Notes: generated by a model from the letters alone, not told the origin. Shown: positions 43,337-54,216, counted from the first letter of the stretch. The stretch is DNA of 64,000 bases from Rhizobium herbae (GCF_017873135.1 NZ_JAGGJV010000005.1:186001-250000); one strand, 5' to 3'. Numbers and translations are program-made.

Positions 43337-44221
43337 GTGAAAAACAAGGCTTTTGCAGTTTTGGCATCGATTGCCTGTCTGCTTTTTGCTTCGAATGCTT
43401 TTGCGGACAAGCCGGTCGCGTGGCAGACCAACTTTCAGACGGCAGCAACCGGAATCATGGAAGAAATTACATGGTTCGAGCACTACACGCTCTGGTTCAT
43501 CATCCCGATCACGCTTTTCGTCCTGGCTCTTTTGATCTGGATCGTGATCCGGTTCCGCGAAAGCAAGAATCCGGTCGCGTCCAAGACCAGCCATAACACA
43601 ATGATCGAGATCGTCTGGACACTTGGTCCGGTCGTCATCCTTCTTTTCCTGGCCATCCCGTCCTTCCAGCTCCTGACCGCGCAGCTGACGCCGCCGCAGA
43701 ATCCGGATCTGACGCTGAAGGCAACCGGAAACCAGTGGTACTGGTCCTATGAATATGAAGTCGGCGAAAGCCCGCTCTCCTTCGACAGCCTGCTGCTCAA
43801 GGACGAAGACCGCGCCTCGCTCGGCAAGGCGGACAAGGATGCTTATCCGCGTCTTCTCGCCGTCGACAACGAAGTCGTCGTTCCCGTCGGCAAGACCGTC
43901 CGTGTTCTCGTTACCGCCGCCGATGTCATCCACGCGTTCGCGATGCCGGCCTTCGGCGTGAAGATCGATGCCGTTCCGGGTCGCCTGAACGAAACCTGGT
44001 TCAAGGCGGACCGTGAAGGTCTCTACTATGGCCAGTGTTCCGAGCTCTGCGGCAAGGACCATGCCTATATGCCGATCGCCATCCGCGTCGTCAGCGAAGA
44101 CAAGTACAACACTTGGCTTGCTGCCGCCGCCACCAATGTTGGTGAGGCGAACAAGGCGCTCATGGCTTCCATCGACGGTGCGGCCAAGACCGTAGACGTC
44201 GCTGCAAACGCCGCACAGTAA
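43337..44221 (+). CDS. ctaC: Cytochrome c oxidase subunit II
   Basis: Electron entry subunit of the aa3-type oxidase, 294 residues, inner membrane with a periplasmic cupredoxin domain. The GTG start follows GGGGAGA. The signal peptide is residues 1-23 (SNAFADKP), TM helices at about 50-72 and 90-110, then the domain with the aromatic electron-entry patch GNQWYWSYEY. The binuclear CuA ligands are all present: H199, C234, E236, C238, H242 and M245 (GQCSELCGKDHAYM). It is the first gene of the oxidase cluster. Confidence 0.96.
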   Translation: MKNKAFAVLASIACLLFASNAFADKPVAWQTNFQTAATGIMEEITWFEHYTLWFIIPITLFVLALLIWIVIRFRESKNPVASKTSHNTMIEIVWTLGPVVILLFLAIPSFQLLTAQLTPPQNPDLTLKATGNQWYWSYEYEVGESPLSFDSLLLKDEDRASLGKADKDAYPRLLAVDNEVVVPVGKTVRVLVTAADVIHAFAMPAFGVKIDAVPGRLNETWFKADREGLYYGQCSELCGKDHAYMPIAIRVVSEDKYNTWLAAAATNVGEANKALMASIDGAAKTVDVAANAAQ

Positions 44222-45955
<1,734 letters not shown>

Positions 45956-46006
45956 GGGATTAGGGCCGCCCACGACGGCGGCCTTGAAGCGTGTGGTTCC
46001 TGAAAC

Positions 46007-46095
46007 CGTCATCCTCGGGCTTGTCCCGAGGAACTGCGGGGCATGAAGCGGACGCAGGGATGAAGCAGATCCTCGGGCCAAGCCCGAGGATGACG
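46007..46095. repeat. Pair of inverted palindromic repeat units (REP/RIME-like)
   Basis: Two units in opposite orientation between ctaD and ctaB. Unit A (46007-46031) is CGTCAT followed by the hairpin CCTCGGG-cttgt-CCCGAGG. Unit B (46069-46095) is the reverse: hairpin CCTCGGG-ccaag-CCCGAGG followed by ATGACG. The 37 bases between them are not conserved in the second pair at 51.6 kb. This layout matches mosaic palindromic elements known from rhizobia. It could form a large RNA hairpin inside the oxidase transcript. Confidence 0.85.
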
Positions 46096-46147
46096 AAAGT
46101 AGCGAGCACGCGGGCAACCGGAGTGCGTGGAACAGTACGGAAACAAC

Positions 46148-47104
46148 ATGACGGTCATCGAAAATCACGAAGCAATGGGCCCGGAGGGCGGCGTTCGCCT
46201 CTCGGAAGCCTCTGCGCGCGATTTCTTTGAGCTGCTGAAGCCGCGCGTCATGTCGCTGGTGGTGTTCACGGCGCTGGCCGGCATGGTGCTGGCGCCGGGT
46301 CATATCCATCCCTTCATCGGCTTTATCGCGATCCTCTGTATTGCCGTGGGCGCCGGAGCCTCCGGTGCCCTCAACATGTGGTACGACGCCGATATCGACG
46401 CCATCATGACCCGCACGGCAAAGCGACCGATCCCGGCCGGCAAGATCCTGCCGCGGGAAGCGCTTGCCTTCGGCCTGACGCTCTCGGCCTTCTCCGTCTG
46501 CATCCTCGGTATCGTCGTCAACTGGCTGTCGGCCGGGCTGCTCGCCTTCACCATCTTCTTCTATGTCGTGATCTACACGATGTGGCTGAAGCGCTCGACG
46601 CCACAGAACATCGTCATCGGCGGCGCTGCCGGCGCCTTCCCGCCAATGATCGGCTGGGCCTGCGTCACCAACGGCATCGCCGTCGAAAGCATCGTCCTCT
46701 TCCTCATCACCTTCCTGTGGACGCCGGCGCATTTCTGGGCGCTCGCCCTGTTCAAGATGCGCGACTACGGCGCCGTCGGCGTGCCGATGCTGCCGAATGT
46801 CAGCGGCGAGGCGACGACCAAGACGCAGATCGTCATCTATGCCGTGCTGACCGCCATCATCGGCGTGGTGCCGACGGCGCTCGGTTTTTCCAGTACCGGG
46901 TATGGCGCAGTCGCAGCCGCCCTCGGCCTCGGCTTCATCTGGTACTCGATCGGCGTTCACCGCATGCCGGAGGGTGACGAGAAAATGGTGCCGGCCAAGA
47001 AACTCTTTGCCTTCTCGATCCTCTATCTCTTCGCGATCTTCTCAGCGCTGATGATCGATCATCTGATTGCCACGCTGTGGCTTACTGCCGGAAAGGTTGC
47101 CTGA
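46148..47104 (+). CDS. ctaB: Protoheme IX farnesyltransferase (heme O synthase)
   Basis: Adds farnesyl to heme B to make heme O, the precursor of heme A in the oxidase; 318 residues, about eight transmembrane helices. The prenyltransferase motif is [19 protein letters not shown], with the Asp residues that bind Mg-farnesyl diphosphate. [20 protein letters not shown] is the second conserved loop. The ATG at 46148 matches the family start; an in-frame start seven codons upstream lies against the repeat element. Its stop overlaps the next start by one base (TGATG). Confidence 0.95.
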   Translation: MTVIENHEAMGPEGGVRLSEASARDFFELLKPRVMSLVVFTALAGMVLAPGHIHPFIGFIAILCIAVGAGASGALNMWYDADIDAIMTRTAKRPIPAGKILPREALAFGLTLSAFSVCILGIVVNWLSAGLLAFTIFFYVVIYTMWLKRSTPQNIVIGGAAGAFPPMIGWACVTNGIAVESIVLFLITFLWTPAHFWALALFKMRDYGAVGVPMLPNVSGEATTKTQIVIYAVLTAIIGVVPTALGFSSTGYGAVAAALGLGFIWYSIGVHRMPEGDEKMVPAKKLFAFSILYLFAIFSALMIDHLIATLWLTAGKVA

Positions 47105-47244
47105 TGGAATTCGTGACACTCACGGACGCTCAGAAGAAATCGCGCCGCGGCCGCAACATCGCGCTCGGCGTCGTCCTCTTCGGTCTCGTCGCCATTTTCT
47201 ATGTCGTGACGCTGATCAAGTTCAGCAATGGCATGGTCCAGTAG
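47104..47244 (+). CDS. CoxF-type small membrane protein of the oxidase cluster
   Basis: A 46-residue protein encoded between ctaB and ctaG, starting within the ctaB stop (TGATG). A charged N-terminus ([14 protein letters not shown]) precedes one transmembrane helix (about 19-39, [19 protein letters not shown]) and a short tail KFSNGMVQ. Position and character fit the short CoxF proteins of alphaproteobacterial aa3 oxidase operons, thought to be assembly or minor structural factors. Translation is coupled to ctaB. Confidence 0.85.
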   Translation: MEFVTLTDAQKKSRRGRNIALGVVLFGLVAIFYVVTLIKFSNGMVQ

Positions 47245-47257
47245 GAATCCAACGATC

Positions 47258-47866
47258 ATGACGACAAGCAACAAGGCAGGGCAGAAGAAGGACCGGGCAA
47301 ACGGCGTCATCGTCGCGTCCTGCCTCGCCTTCGTCGTCGGGATGACCGGCATGGCCTATGCCGCCGTGCCGCTCTACGACATGTTCTGCAAGGTCACCGG
47401 CTATAACGGCACGACGAAACGCGTCGAGCAGGCCTCCGATGTCATCCTCGACAAGACGATCAAGGTGACCTTTGACGCCAACACGGCTTCCGACCTGCCT
47501 TGGCAGTTCAAGCCGGTCCAGCGCGAGATCGAACTGAAGATCGGCGAGACCGTGCAGGTCGAGTTCGAGGCAAAGAACCTGTCGAAGAAGGCGACGACCG
47601 GTCAGGCGGTGTTCAACGTCACGCCGATGGCCGCGGGCGCCTATTTCAACAAGGTTCAGTGCTTCTGCTTCACCGAGACGACGCTTCAGCCGGGCGAAGA
47701 CATGAAAATGCCGGTGGTGTTCTTCGTCGATCCGGAGATCGTCAATGCGGTCGAGACCAAGGGCATCAATACGCTGACGCTTTCCTACACGTTCTACGCC
47801 CGCCAGCCGTCGAAGCCGATCGCGGCGCTGACGGTCAAGCCTGCGGCGACTGACAACAAACTTTGA
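47258..47866 (+). CDS. ctaG: Cytochrome c oxidase assembly protein CtaG (Cox11)
   Basis: Copper chaperone that inserts CuB into subunit I; 202 residues, one N-terminal membrane anchor (about 17-37) and a periplasmic immunoglobulin-like domain. The copper-binding cysteines are in [20 protein letters not shown], and the conserved membrane-proximal cysteine is in [12 protein letters not shown]. It starts 13 bases after the small CoxF-type gene. Confidence 0.95.
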   Translation: MTTSNKAGQKKDRANGVIVASCLAFVVGMTGMAYAAVPLYDMFCKVTGYNGTTKRVEQASDVILDKTIKVTFDANTASDLPWQFKPVQREIELKIGETVQVEFEAKNLSKKATTGQAVFNVTPMAAGAYFNKVQCFCFTETTLQPGEDMKMPVVFFVDPEIVNAVETKGINTLTLSYTFYARQPSKPIAALTVKPAATDNKL

Positions 47867-47928
47867 CAGATCACCGTTTTCGGCTAAGCCGGAGACGACA
47901 CGAGAAAGACTTATCGGGGATACTTCAC

Positions 47929-48807
47929 ATGGCCGATGCGCATCAGAAAAACCACGACTATCATATCATCGATCCGAGCCCATGGCCGCTGATCGCCTCA
48001 ATCGGCGCTTTCATCATGGCCTTCGGCGGCGTCGCCTATATGCGCTACCTGGCCGGCGGTTCGTTCAAGCTGTTCGGTCTGGAGCTTGCCAATCCGTGGG
48101 TCTTCTTCATCGGCTTCGCCGTTGTGCTCTACACGATGTTCGGCTGGTGGTCGGATACGATCAAGGAAGCGCATGAGGGGCACCATACCCGCGTCGTCGC
48201 GCTGCACCTGCGCTATGGCATGATCATGTTCATCGCTTCGGAAGTGATGTTCTTTGTCGCCTGGTTCTGGGCCTATTTCGACGCCAGCCTGTTTCCCGGC
48301 GAAGCCATCCAGGCCACCCGCACTGCCTTTACCGGCGGTGTCTGGCCGCCGAAGGGCATCGAGGTTCTCGACCCCTGGCACCTGCCGCTCTACAACACCG
48401 TCATCCTGCTGCTGTCGGGCACGACCGTTACCTGGGCGCACCATGCGCTGCTGCATGGCGACCGCAAGGGCCTGATCAACGGCCTGACGCTGACCGTGCT
48501 GCTCGGCATCCTGTTCTCCGGCGTGCAGGCCTACGAATACGCCCACGCCCCGTTCGCCTTCAAGGACTCGATCTACGGCGCGACCTTCTTCATGGCCACC
48601 GGCTTCCACGGTTTCCACGTCCTGGTCGGCACGATCTTCCTGCTGATCTGCCTGCTGCGCGCGCTGAAAGGCGACTTCACGCCGAAGCAGCATTTCGGCT
48701 TCGAGGCCGCCGCCTGGTACTGGCACTTCGTCGACGTGGTCTGGCTGTTCCTGTTCTTCTCGATCTACGTCTGGGGCGGCTGGGGCGCACCGCTTTCGCA
48801 CGGCTGA
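47929..48807 (+). CDS. ctaE: Cytochrome c oxidase subunit III
   Basis: A 292-residue, seven-helix inner-membrane subunit that stabilises the catalytic core. The ATG at 47929 follows CGGGGA. Family marks are the N-terminal [30 protein letters not shown] with the conserved acidic residue, [26 protein letters not shown] and [14 protein letters not shown]. It is followed by a strong terminator, so the core oxidase genes end here. Confidence 0.96.
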   Translation: MADAHQKNHDYHIIDPSPWPLIASIGAFIMAFGGVAYMRYLAGGSFKLFGLELANPWVFFIGFAVVLYTMFGWWSDTIKEAHEGHHTRVVALHLRYGMIMFIASEVMFFVAWFWAYFDASLFPGEAIQATRTAFTGGVWPPKGIEVLDPWHLPLYNTVILLLSGTTVTWAHHALLHGDRKGLINGLTLTVLLGILFSGVQAYEYAHAPFAFKDSIYGATFFMATGFHGFHVLVGTIFLLICLLRALKGDFTPKQHFGFEAAAWYWHFVDVVWLFLFFSIYVWGGWGAPLSHG

Positions 48808-48830
48808 TCGGATAACAGCCTGTAAAATTC

Positions 48831-48862
48831 AAAAGGCGGGTGCTGCGGCAGCCGCCTTTTTC
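48831..48862 (+). terminator. Terminator after ctaE
   Basis: AAAAGGCGG (48831-48839) pairs perfectly with CCGCCTTTT (48852-48860), with T extending to 48861. It lies 23 bases after the ctaE stop. Confidence 0.85.
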
Positions 48863-49002
48863 TTTGGCCTGACTTTTGTGCGCTCAGGTGCTGGATTTGT
48901 CCGGCAGGAAGCTGAAATGAGCCTAAAGGTCGCGGCGACCGATATATCTCTCTTGCTGCGAATGCGTTATGGCAGGTTGGAGCGCAAACAGGGAAGAAGA
49001 CG

Positions 49003-49386
49003 ATGAACCAAGACAGCGCACATTTCCCGCCGGTCGATCCGGTCAAGGCCGGGTTGAGGGGGCTTTGCCCGCGCTGCGGCCAGGGCAAGCTGTTCGACGG
49101 TTTCCTGAAGGTGAAGCCCGCCTGTGCCAATTGCGATCTCGATCTGGCGTTTGCCGACAGCGGCGATGGGCCGGTGGTCTTCGTCATCCTCATCGTCGGC
49201 TTCATCGTCGTTGGCGCTGCGCTGTGGATGGAGGTCAACATCAATCCGCCGCTCTGGGTGCATTTCCTCCTGTGGATACCGCTCGCCATCGCCTTTAGCT
49301 TGGTCCTCATGCGCATGCTCAAGGGGATCCTGATCAACCTGCAGTTCCGCAACAATGCACGGCCGGGCGAGATCGACCGTGGCTGA
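49003..49386 (+). CDS. DUF983 family zinc-ribbon membrane protein
   Basis: A 127-residue protein of unknown function common next to surf1 in alphaproteobacteria. A four-cysteine zinc ribbon occupies about 21-45 (GLCPRCGQGKLF, then PACANCDLD). Two transmembrane helices follow (about 58-78 VVFVILIVGFIVVGAALWM and 84-105). Its conserved place in oxidase clusters suggests a role in oxidase assembly, which is inference. The SURF1 gene starts inside its last codons. Confidence 0.87.
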   Translation: MNQDSAHFPPVDPVKAGLRGLCPRCGQGKLFDGFLKVKPACANCDLDLAFADSGDGPVVFVILIVGFIVVGAALWMEVNINPPLWVHFLLWIPLAIAFSLVLMRMLKGILINLQFRNNARPGEIDRG

Positions 49387-50125
49387 GACTGCAAGCGGAA
49401 AGAAGAGCGGCGGGCTGCTGGGCCGCGTCGCAGGCATCGTGCTGGTCCTGATCGCGCTCGGCATCCTCTTGTCGCTCGGAACATGGCAGATGCAGCGCCT
49501 GCATTGGAAAGAGGGCCTGCTGGCGGAGATCGAGGAGCGGCGTCATGCCCCTCCCGCCGATCTGGCTGCTATCGAAGCGCTGGCCGGGGCCGGCGAGGAT
49601 GTCGACTATCGCGCCGTGCGCGTCGCCGGCACCTATCTCAACAACAAGGAACGGCATTTCTTTGCCACCTACGAAGGCCGCACCGGTTACTACGTCTACA
49701 CGCCGCTGCAGATCGCCGATGGCCAGATCCTTCTCGTCAACCGTGGCTTCGTCTCGTTCGAACGGAAGGAGCCGGAGATGCGCAAGCAGGGCCAGCTAAC
49801 CGGCGTGCAGACCGTCACCGGCCTTGCCCGCGCCAAGCTTCTGGAAAAGCCGTCCTGGGCCGTGCCGGACAATGACGTCGCCAAGAACATCTTTTACTGG
49901 AAGGACCTCGACGTCATGGCCTCAAGCGTCGGCCTCGACCTTGCGAAGGTTGTGCCGTTCTTCGTCGATGCGGATGCCACGCCACATGATGGCGGCATGC
50001 CGATCGGCGGCGTCACGCAGTTCGATCTGCCCAACAGCCACCTGCAATATGCCGTGACATGGTATGGACTGGCCGCGGCGCTGGTCGCCGTCAGTGGGAT
50101 GTTCATCTTCCGGCGGAAGACGTAA
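49379..50125 (+). CDS. SURF1 family cytochrome oxidase biogenesis protein
   Basis: A 248-residue protein with TM helices at both ends (about 16-36 and 226-244) around a periplasmic domain, the standard SURF1 layout. It helps deliver heme A to subunit I. Signature parts are LGTWQMQRLHWKEGLL, VNRGFVS and the C-terminal NSHLQYAVTWYGLAAALV. The GTG at 49379 overlaps the DUF983 stop by eight bases; an ATG eight codons upstream (49355) is the alternative. Neither has a strong ribosome site, consistent with coupled translation. Confidence 0.9.
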   Translation: MAETASGKKSGGLLGRVAGIVLVLIALGILLSLGTWQMQRLHWKEGLLAEIEERRHAPPADLAAIEALAGAGEDVDYRAVRVAGTYLNNKERHFFATYEGRTGYYVYTPLQIADGQILLVNRGFVSFERKEPEMRKQGQLTGVQTVTGLARAKLLEKPSWAVPDNDVAKNIFYWKDLDVMASSVGLDLAKVVPFFVDADATPHDGGMPIGGVTQFDLPNSHLQYAVTWYGLAAALVAVSGMFIFRRKT

Positions 50126-50157
50126 GTTCCGCAAGGAATGATCGCTGGAGGAATCGA

Positions 50158-50523
50158 ATGGCCATTCTTGCAAACATCCTGATCGCCCTGACCGCTCTCA
50201 TGCATGTCGGCTTTCTCGTGCTCGAAATGTTTCTCTGGACCGGTCCGCAGGGCCGCAAAGTGTTCCGCATGTCGCCGGAGCAGGCGGAAGCGACGAAGGT
50301 GCTGGCGGCCAATCAGGGGCTTTACAACGGCTTTCTTGCCGCCGGCCTCGTCTGGTCGCTCGTCGCTTCGCCGCCGGAATTTGCCTTCCAGCTGAAGCTG
50401 TTCTTTCTTGTGTGCGTGATCGTTGCCGCTATATATGGCGCATGGTCGGTCAAGCCGCGCATCCTCTTGGTGCAGGGCGGCCCGGCAATCCTCGCTCTCG
50501 TGTTTACCGTTCTGGCATCCTGA
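50158..50523 (+). CDS. DUF1304 family membrane protein
   Basis: A 121-residue four-helix membrane protein (about 3-23, 50-70, 75-95, 100-119). CTGGAGGA precedes the ATG at 50158. Conserved segments are LTALMHVGFLVLEMFLW, MSPEQAEATKVLAANQGLYN and QGGPAILALVF, typical of DUF1304. Function unknown. It sits between surf1 and ispH, four bases before ispH, so it is probably part of their transcript. Confidence 0.83.
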   Translation: MAILANILIALTALMHVGFLVLEMFLWTGPQGRKVFRMSPEQAEATKVLAANQGLYNGFLAAGLVWSLVASPPEFAFQLKLFFLVCVIVAAIYGAWSVKPRILLVQGGPAILALVFTVLAS

Positions 50524-50526
50524 TCA

Positions 50527-51543
50527 ATGGCATCCTCTTCCGTGGCAAAGAAACCGATCACCCTGCGCCTTTGCGGCCCGCGCGGTTTTTGCGCCGGCGT
50601 CGACAGGGCGATCCAGATCGTCGTGCTGGCGCTGAAGGAATATGGCGCCCCGGTCTATGTCCGCCACGAGATCGTCCACAATCGCTACGTCGTCGAAGGC
50701 CTTGAGGCCAAGGGCGCCATCTTCGTCGAGGAACTCGACGAGATCCCGGCGGAGCATCGCAAGCAGCCGGTGGTGTTTTCCGCCCATGGCGTGCCGAAAT
50801 CCGTGCCCGCCGATGCCGAGAGCCGCAATCTTTTCTACCTCGACGCCACATGCCCGCTGGTCTCCAAGGTCCACAAGCAGGCGATGCGCCACCAGAAACT
50901 CGGCCGCCATGTCGTGCTGATCGGCCATGCCGGCCATCCGGAAGTCATCGGCACGATGGGGCAGCTGCCGGAAGGCGCGGTCTCGCTGGTCGAGACCGTC
51001 GAGGACGCCGATGTCTACATGCCGCCGGATCCGGACAATCTCGGTTTCGTCACCCAGACGACGCTGTCGGTCGATGACACGGCCGGCGTTATCAAGCGGC
51101 TGCACGAGCGCTTCCCGAACCTGACGGCACCTGCCGCCGATTCGATCTGCTATGCGACGACCAACCGCCAGGAGGCGGTGAAGCAGGCGGCCCTCGGTTG
51201 CGATCATTTCATCATCGTCGGCGCCCCGAACTCGTCGAATTCCAAGCGGCTGGTCGAGGTCGCGTTGCGCGCCGGCGCGAAAAAATCGGTGCTTGTCCAG
51301 CGCGCGTCGGAAATCGACTGGGATGATTTCGCCGATGTCTCTACGATGGGCCTGTCTGCCGGAGCATCCGCGCCGGAAGTCATCGTCAACGAGATCATCG
51401 AGGCGTTTCGCGAACGCTACGGCGCCGTGGTCGAGCTTGCCGATACGGTCGAGGAAACCGAAAACTTCCTCGTCAACCGCGAGCTTCGCCATGTGCCGCT
51501 GACGGTGGAGGATATGGTGTGGGTGAATGGAGATTATCAATAG
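50527..51543 (+). CDS. ispH: 4-hydroxy-3-methylbut-2-enyl diphosphate reductase
   Basis: Last enzyme of the MEP pathway, giving IPP and DMAPP; 338 residues. The [4Fe-4S] cysteines are in [21 protein letters not shown] and [11 protein letters not shown]. Other active-site residues include HEIVHN, FSAHGVP, the catalytic Glu in the PEVIGTMGQ stretch and the PNSSNSKRL loop. It works in the same pathway as dxs at 18 kb. A pair of palindromic repeats separates it from thrB. Confidence 0.96.
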   Translation: MASSSVAKKPITLRLCGPRGFCAGVDRAIQIVVLALKEYGAPVYVRHEIVHNRYVVEGLEAKGAIFVEELDEIPAEHRKQPVVFSAHGVPKSVPADAESRNLFYLDATCPLVSKVHKQAMRHQKLGRHVVLIGHAGHPEVIGTMGQLPEGAVSLVETVEDADVYMPPDPDNLGFVTQTTLSVDDTAGVIKRLHERFPNLTAPAADSICYATTNRQEAVKQAALGCDHFIIVGAPNSSNSKRLVEVALRAGAKKSVLVQRASEIDWDDFADVSTMGLSAGASAPEVIVNEIIEAFRERYGAVVELADTVEETENFLVNRELRHVPLTVEDMVWVNGDYQ

Positions 51544-51557
51544 GGGCCGGCGGCGTG

Positions 51558-51673
51558 GATCCTCGGGTCAAGCCCGAGGATGACGATCTTGGGCTTCGTG
51601 TCTTTCTGAATCCAAACATCGCCGTTGCAGGTTCTCCCTCCCTCCGTCATCCTCGGGCTTGACCCGAGGATCC
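51558..51673. repeat. Second pair of inverted palindromic repeat units (REP/RIME-like)
   Basis: Unit C (51558-51585) has the hairpin CCTCGGG-tcaag-CCCGAGG followed by ATGACG. Unit D (51645-51673) is CGTCAT followed by CCTCGGG-cttga-CCCGAGG and ATCC. The units match those at 46 kb almost base for base but face each other in the opposite order, with 59 bases between. It occupies nearly all of the 176-base gap between ispH and thrB. Confidence 0.85.
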
Positions 51674-51719
51674 ATACGCCGGCAAACCCTTTCACCAATC
51701 CTAACCACGAGATCAGACC

Positions 51720-52700
51720 TTGGCAGTTTATACCGACATCACCGAAGACGATCTCGCTCGTTTTCTCACAGCCTACGACGTCGGCACGCTGACCTCCTAC
51801 AAGGGCATCGCCGAAGGCGTCGAGAACACCAATTTCCTGCTGCACACGACCAGGGGTTCCTACATCCTGACGCTGTACGAGAAGCGCGTGGACCAGAACG
51901 ATCTGCCGTTCTTCCTGGGGCTGATGCATCATCTCGCCGACGGCGGGCTGTCCTGCCCGCTGCCGCTGCCCCGCGCCGACGGGGAACTGCTCGGCCATCT
52001 CTCGGGACGTCCGGCGGCCGTCATTTCCTTCCTCGAGGGCATGTGGCTGCGCAAGCCGGATGCCAACCATTGCCGCGAAGTCGGCAAGGCCTTGGCAGCC
52101 ATGCATGTGGCAGGCGAGGGCTTCGGGATCCGGCGCCCCAACGCGCTCTCCGTCGATGGCTGGCGACCGCTGTGGAACAATTCCCGTGATCGCGCCGACG
52201 AGGTGCAGCCGGGGCTTGCCACCGAGATCGCCGCCGAACTGGATACGCTCGAAGCCAACTGGCCGAAGGACCTGCCGGAAGGCGTCATCCACGCCGATCT
52301 TTTCCCCGACAACGTCTTCTTCCTCGGCGATGAACTCTCGGGCCTGATCGACTTCTACTTCGCCTGCAACGACTTCCTCGCCTATGACGTCTCCATCTGC
52401 CTCAACGCCTGGTGCTTCGAAAAGGACGGCGCGTTCAACATGACCAAGGGCATGGCGCTTCTGGCGGGCTATCAGAGCGTGCGGCCGCTGACCGCAGCCG
52501 AGATCGAGGCACTGCCTCTCCTGGCACGCGGCTCGGCCCTGCGCTTCTTCCTGACCCGGCTCTACGACTGGCTTATGACGCCGGCCGGCGCCTTGGTGGT
52601 CAAGAAAGACCCGCTCGAATATCTGAAAAAGCTGCAATTCCATCGCTCGGTGGCCAGCGCCGCCGAATATGGCCTTATTCAAGAGAATCTGCCCGCATGA
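51720..52700 (+). CDS. thrB: Homoserine kinase (ThrB, aminoglycoside-phosphotransferase fold)
   Basis: Phosphorylates homoserine on the way to threonine; 326 residues, of the APH-fold type found in alphaproteobacteria rather than the GHMP type of E. coli. Start is TTG giving MAVYTDI, the usual N-terminus of this group; the ribosome site is weak. Features are [15 protein letters not shown], the catalytic loop [13 protein letters not shown] with Asp, and the metal-binding [11 protein letters not shown]. Its stop overlaps the rnhA start (ATGA), coupling the two. Confidence 0.93.
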   Translation: MAVYTDITEDDLARFLTAYDVGTLTSYKGIAEGVENTNFLLHTTRGSYILTLYEKRVDQNDLPFFLGLMHHLADGGLSCPLPLPRADGELLGHLSGRPAAVISFLEGMWLRKPDANHCREVGKALAAMHVAGEGFGIRRPNALSVDGWRPLWNNSRDRADEVQPGLATEIAAELDTLEANWPKDLPEGVIHADLFPDNVFFLGDELSGLIDFYFACNDFLAYDVSICLNAWCFEKDGAFNMTKGMALLAGYQSVRPLTAAEIEALPLLARGSALRFFLTRLYDWLMTPAGALVVKKDPLEYLKKLQFHRSVASAAEYGLIQENLPA

Positions 52701-53140
52701 AACATGTCGATATCTTCACCGACGGAGCCTGCTCCGGAAATCCGGGACCGGGCGGCTGGGGCGCTGTTCTCCGCTATGGCGAGGTCGAAAAGGACCTGTG
52801 CGGCGGCGAGGCGGATACGACCAACAACCGCATGGAGCTCCTGGCGGCGATCACCGCGCTCGACAGCCTGAAGACCCCCTGCGAGGTCGATCTGCACACA
52901 GACTCGAAATATGTCATGGACGGCATCGGCAAGTGGATCCACGGCTGGAAGCGGAACGGCTGGAAGACCGCCGACAAGAAGCCGGTGAAGAACGGCGAAC
53001 TCTGGCAGGCGCTCGACGCCGCCAACCAGCGCCACAAGGTCACCTGGCATTGGGTCAAGGGCCATGCCGGTCACCCGGAAAACGAACGCGCCGACGAACT
53101 GGCCCGCAAGGGCATGGAGCCGTTCAAGAAGAAACGGTGA
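52697..53140 (+). CDS. rnhA: Ribonuclease HI
   Basis: Degrades RNA in RNA-DNA hybrids, 147 residues. The four catalytic acids are visible: D in [17 protein letters not shown] in [11 protein letters not shown] in [12 protein letters not shown] and D near [11 protein letters not shown]. The basic handle region [20 protein letters not shown] is present. The start overlaps the thrB stop by four bases. Confidence 0.96.
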   Translation: MKHVDIFTDGACSGNPGPGGWGAVLRYGEVEKDLCGGEADTTNNRMELLAAITALDSLKTPCEVDLHTDSKYVMDGIGKWIHGWKRNGWKTADKKPVKNGELWQALDAANQRHKVTWHWVKGHAGHPENERADELARKGMEPFKKKR

Positions 53141-53143
53141 CGT

Positions 53144-53224
53144 TCAGCGGCCGTCGGTGAACTGCACCAGATCCCGCAAATTTCCGTAGGGATACTCGAA
53201 CACGGCGACGATGCCGTAGGGGGA
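53144..53224 (-). pseudogene. Relic of a VOC/glyoxalase-family gene (C-terminal end only)
   Basis: On the minus strand, 27 codons ending in TGA at 53146-53144 encode SPYGIVAVFEYPYGNLRDLV followed by QFTDGR. This matches the usual C-terminus of vicinal-oxygen-chelate proteins (G-x-VAVFEDPYGNLWDLVQ). A TAA stop lies in frame directly before it and no N-terminal part or start is found upstream. It is therefore a truncated remnant, probably left when the neighbouring regulator block was inserted. Confidence 0.55.
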
Positions 53225-53279
53225 TTATTTCGAGACCGAAAGCCGGTTCACTTGGCGCGTGGACCGGTGGCACTGCATC

Positions 53280-53319
53280 ACTTAGCTCTTGCGCTAAGTA
53301 TTGCGCGATGATACTTAGC
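53280..53319. promoter_or_regulatory. Candidate ArsR operator: inverted repeat plus third half-site
   Basis: ACTTAGC (53280-53286) and GCTAAGT (53293-53299) form a perfect seven-base inverted repeat around six bases. A third direct ACTTAGC is at 53313-53319, just before the favoured start of the ArsR gene. Such a clustered operator over the start region fits autorepression by the encoded dimer. Confidence 0.55.
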
Positions 53320-53322
53320 CTT

Positions 53323-53667
53323 ATGGAACAGTATTCGGAGCAGCTAAACGGTATCTTCCAGGCGCTTGCCGATCCCACCCGCCGGGCCGTTCTGGCGCGG
53401 CTGGGCGCGGGCCCTGCCAGCATCAGCGATCTTGCAAAACCGTTCGACATGGCCCTGCCGTCGTTCATGAAACACATCCATTTTCTCGAAGGCAGCGGCT
53501 TGATCCACACCCGCAAGCAAGGCCGCGTCAGGACATGCGTCATCGAGAAGAAGCAGTTTGCCGCTGTCGAGGCGTGGCTGTCTGCGCAGCGGGCGCTTTG
53601 GGAAGGCCGCACCGACAGGCTCGAGCAGTTTGTTGCAAAGGCCCAAGCAAAAGGAGATTCACAATGA
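53323..53667 (+). CDS. ArsR-family winged-helix transcriptional regulator
   Basis: A 114-residue regulator of the ArsR/SmtB fold: FQALADPTRRAVLARLGAGP, then ISDLAKPFDMALPSFMKHIH (recognition helix) and SGLIHTRKQGRVRTCVIE (wing). No metal-binding cysteines are seen. This subgroup is usually encoded with an SRPBCC/AHSA1 protein, as here. An in-frame ATG five codons upstream (53308) is possible but would place the third operator half-site inside the coding region. Neither has a ribosome site. Its stop overlaps the partner start (ATGA). Confidence 0.88.
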   Translation: MEQYSEQLNGIFQALADPTRRAVLARLGAGPASISDLAKPFDMALPSFMKHIHFLEGSGLIHTRKQGRVRTCVIEKKQFAAVEAWLSAQRALWEGRTDRLEQFVAKAQAKGDSQ

Positions 53668-54143
53668 CCCCATCATCAAATCCGGAACTCGACCTGACGA
53701 TTTCACGGGTCATCAAGGCTCCTCGGGCGCTCGTCTGGAGCGCCTGGACCGATCCTTCGAGCTTCGAACAATGGTGGATCCCGGAGCCGGCCAGATGCAA
53801 GGTCGTGGACATGGACCTGCGTGCCGGTGGCTCGTTCGTCACGCAGATCAGCGAAAACGGTGGTGATTTCGCGCCGCATCTGAGCGGCTGCTTCCTCGCC
53901 GTCGACGATCTCGAACGGATTGTCTTCACCAATGCCCTGCTCGGCGGTTGGCGTCCCGCCGAACAGCCGTTCATGACGGCGATCATCACGCTGAGGGATC
54001 ATCCGGAGGGCACCGATTATGCGGCCCATGTCATGCACCGGAACAATGCCGACCGAAACATGCACGAGGAAATGGGCTTTTACGATGGCTGGGGCACGGT
54101 TATCGGGCAGCTTGCAAGGCTTGTCGAAAAGAGCGTGCAATAA
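53664..54143 (+). CDS. SRPBCC (AHSA1-like) family protein
   Basis: A 159-residue START/Bet v1-like domain protein with a deep hydrophobic cavity predicted. Family marks are ISRVIKAPRALVWSAWTDPS, the QWWIPEP segment, DLRAGGSFVTQI and the C-terminal helix GFYDGWGTVIGQLARLV. AAGGAG inside the end of the regulator gene serves as its ribosome site and the genes overlap by four bases. It may bind the signal molecule sensed by the ArsR partner, or detoxify it; ligand unknown. Confidence 0.87.
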   Translation: MTPSSNPELDLTISRVIKAPRALVWSAWTDPSSFEQWWIPEPARCKVVDMDLRAGGSFVTQISENGGDFAPHLSGCFLAVDDLERIVFTNALLGGWRPAEQPFMTAIITLRDHPEGTDYAAHVMHRNNADRNMHEEMGFYDGWGTVIGQLARLVEKSVQ

Positions 54144-54165
54144 TCGACAATCGACCGCAAACGCG

Positions 54166-54201
54166 AAAGCCCGCATGCCTTTTCAAGCACGCGGGCCTTT
54201 T
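54166..54201. terminator. Terminator between SRPBCC and MFS genes
   Basis: AAAGCCCGC and GCGGGCCTTTT form a stem of at least six GC pairs around a 16-base loop, followed by TTTT. It lies 25 bases after the SRPBCC stop and also faces the convergent transporter gene. Confidence 0.7.
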
Positions 54202-54216
54202 GAACGATCTCTGCTC

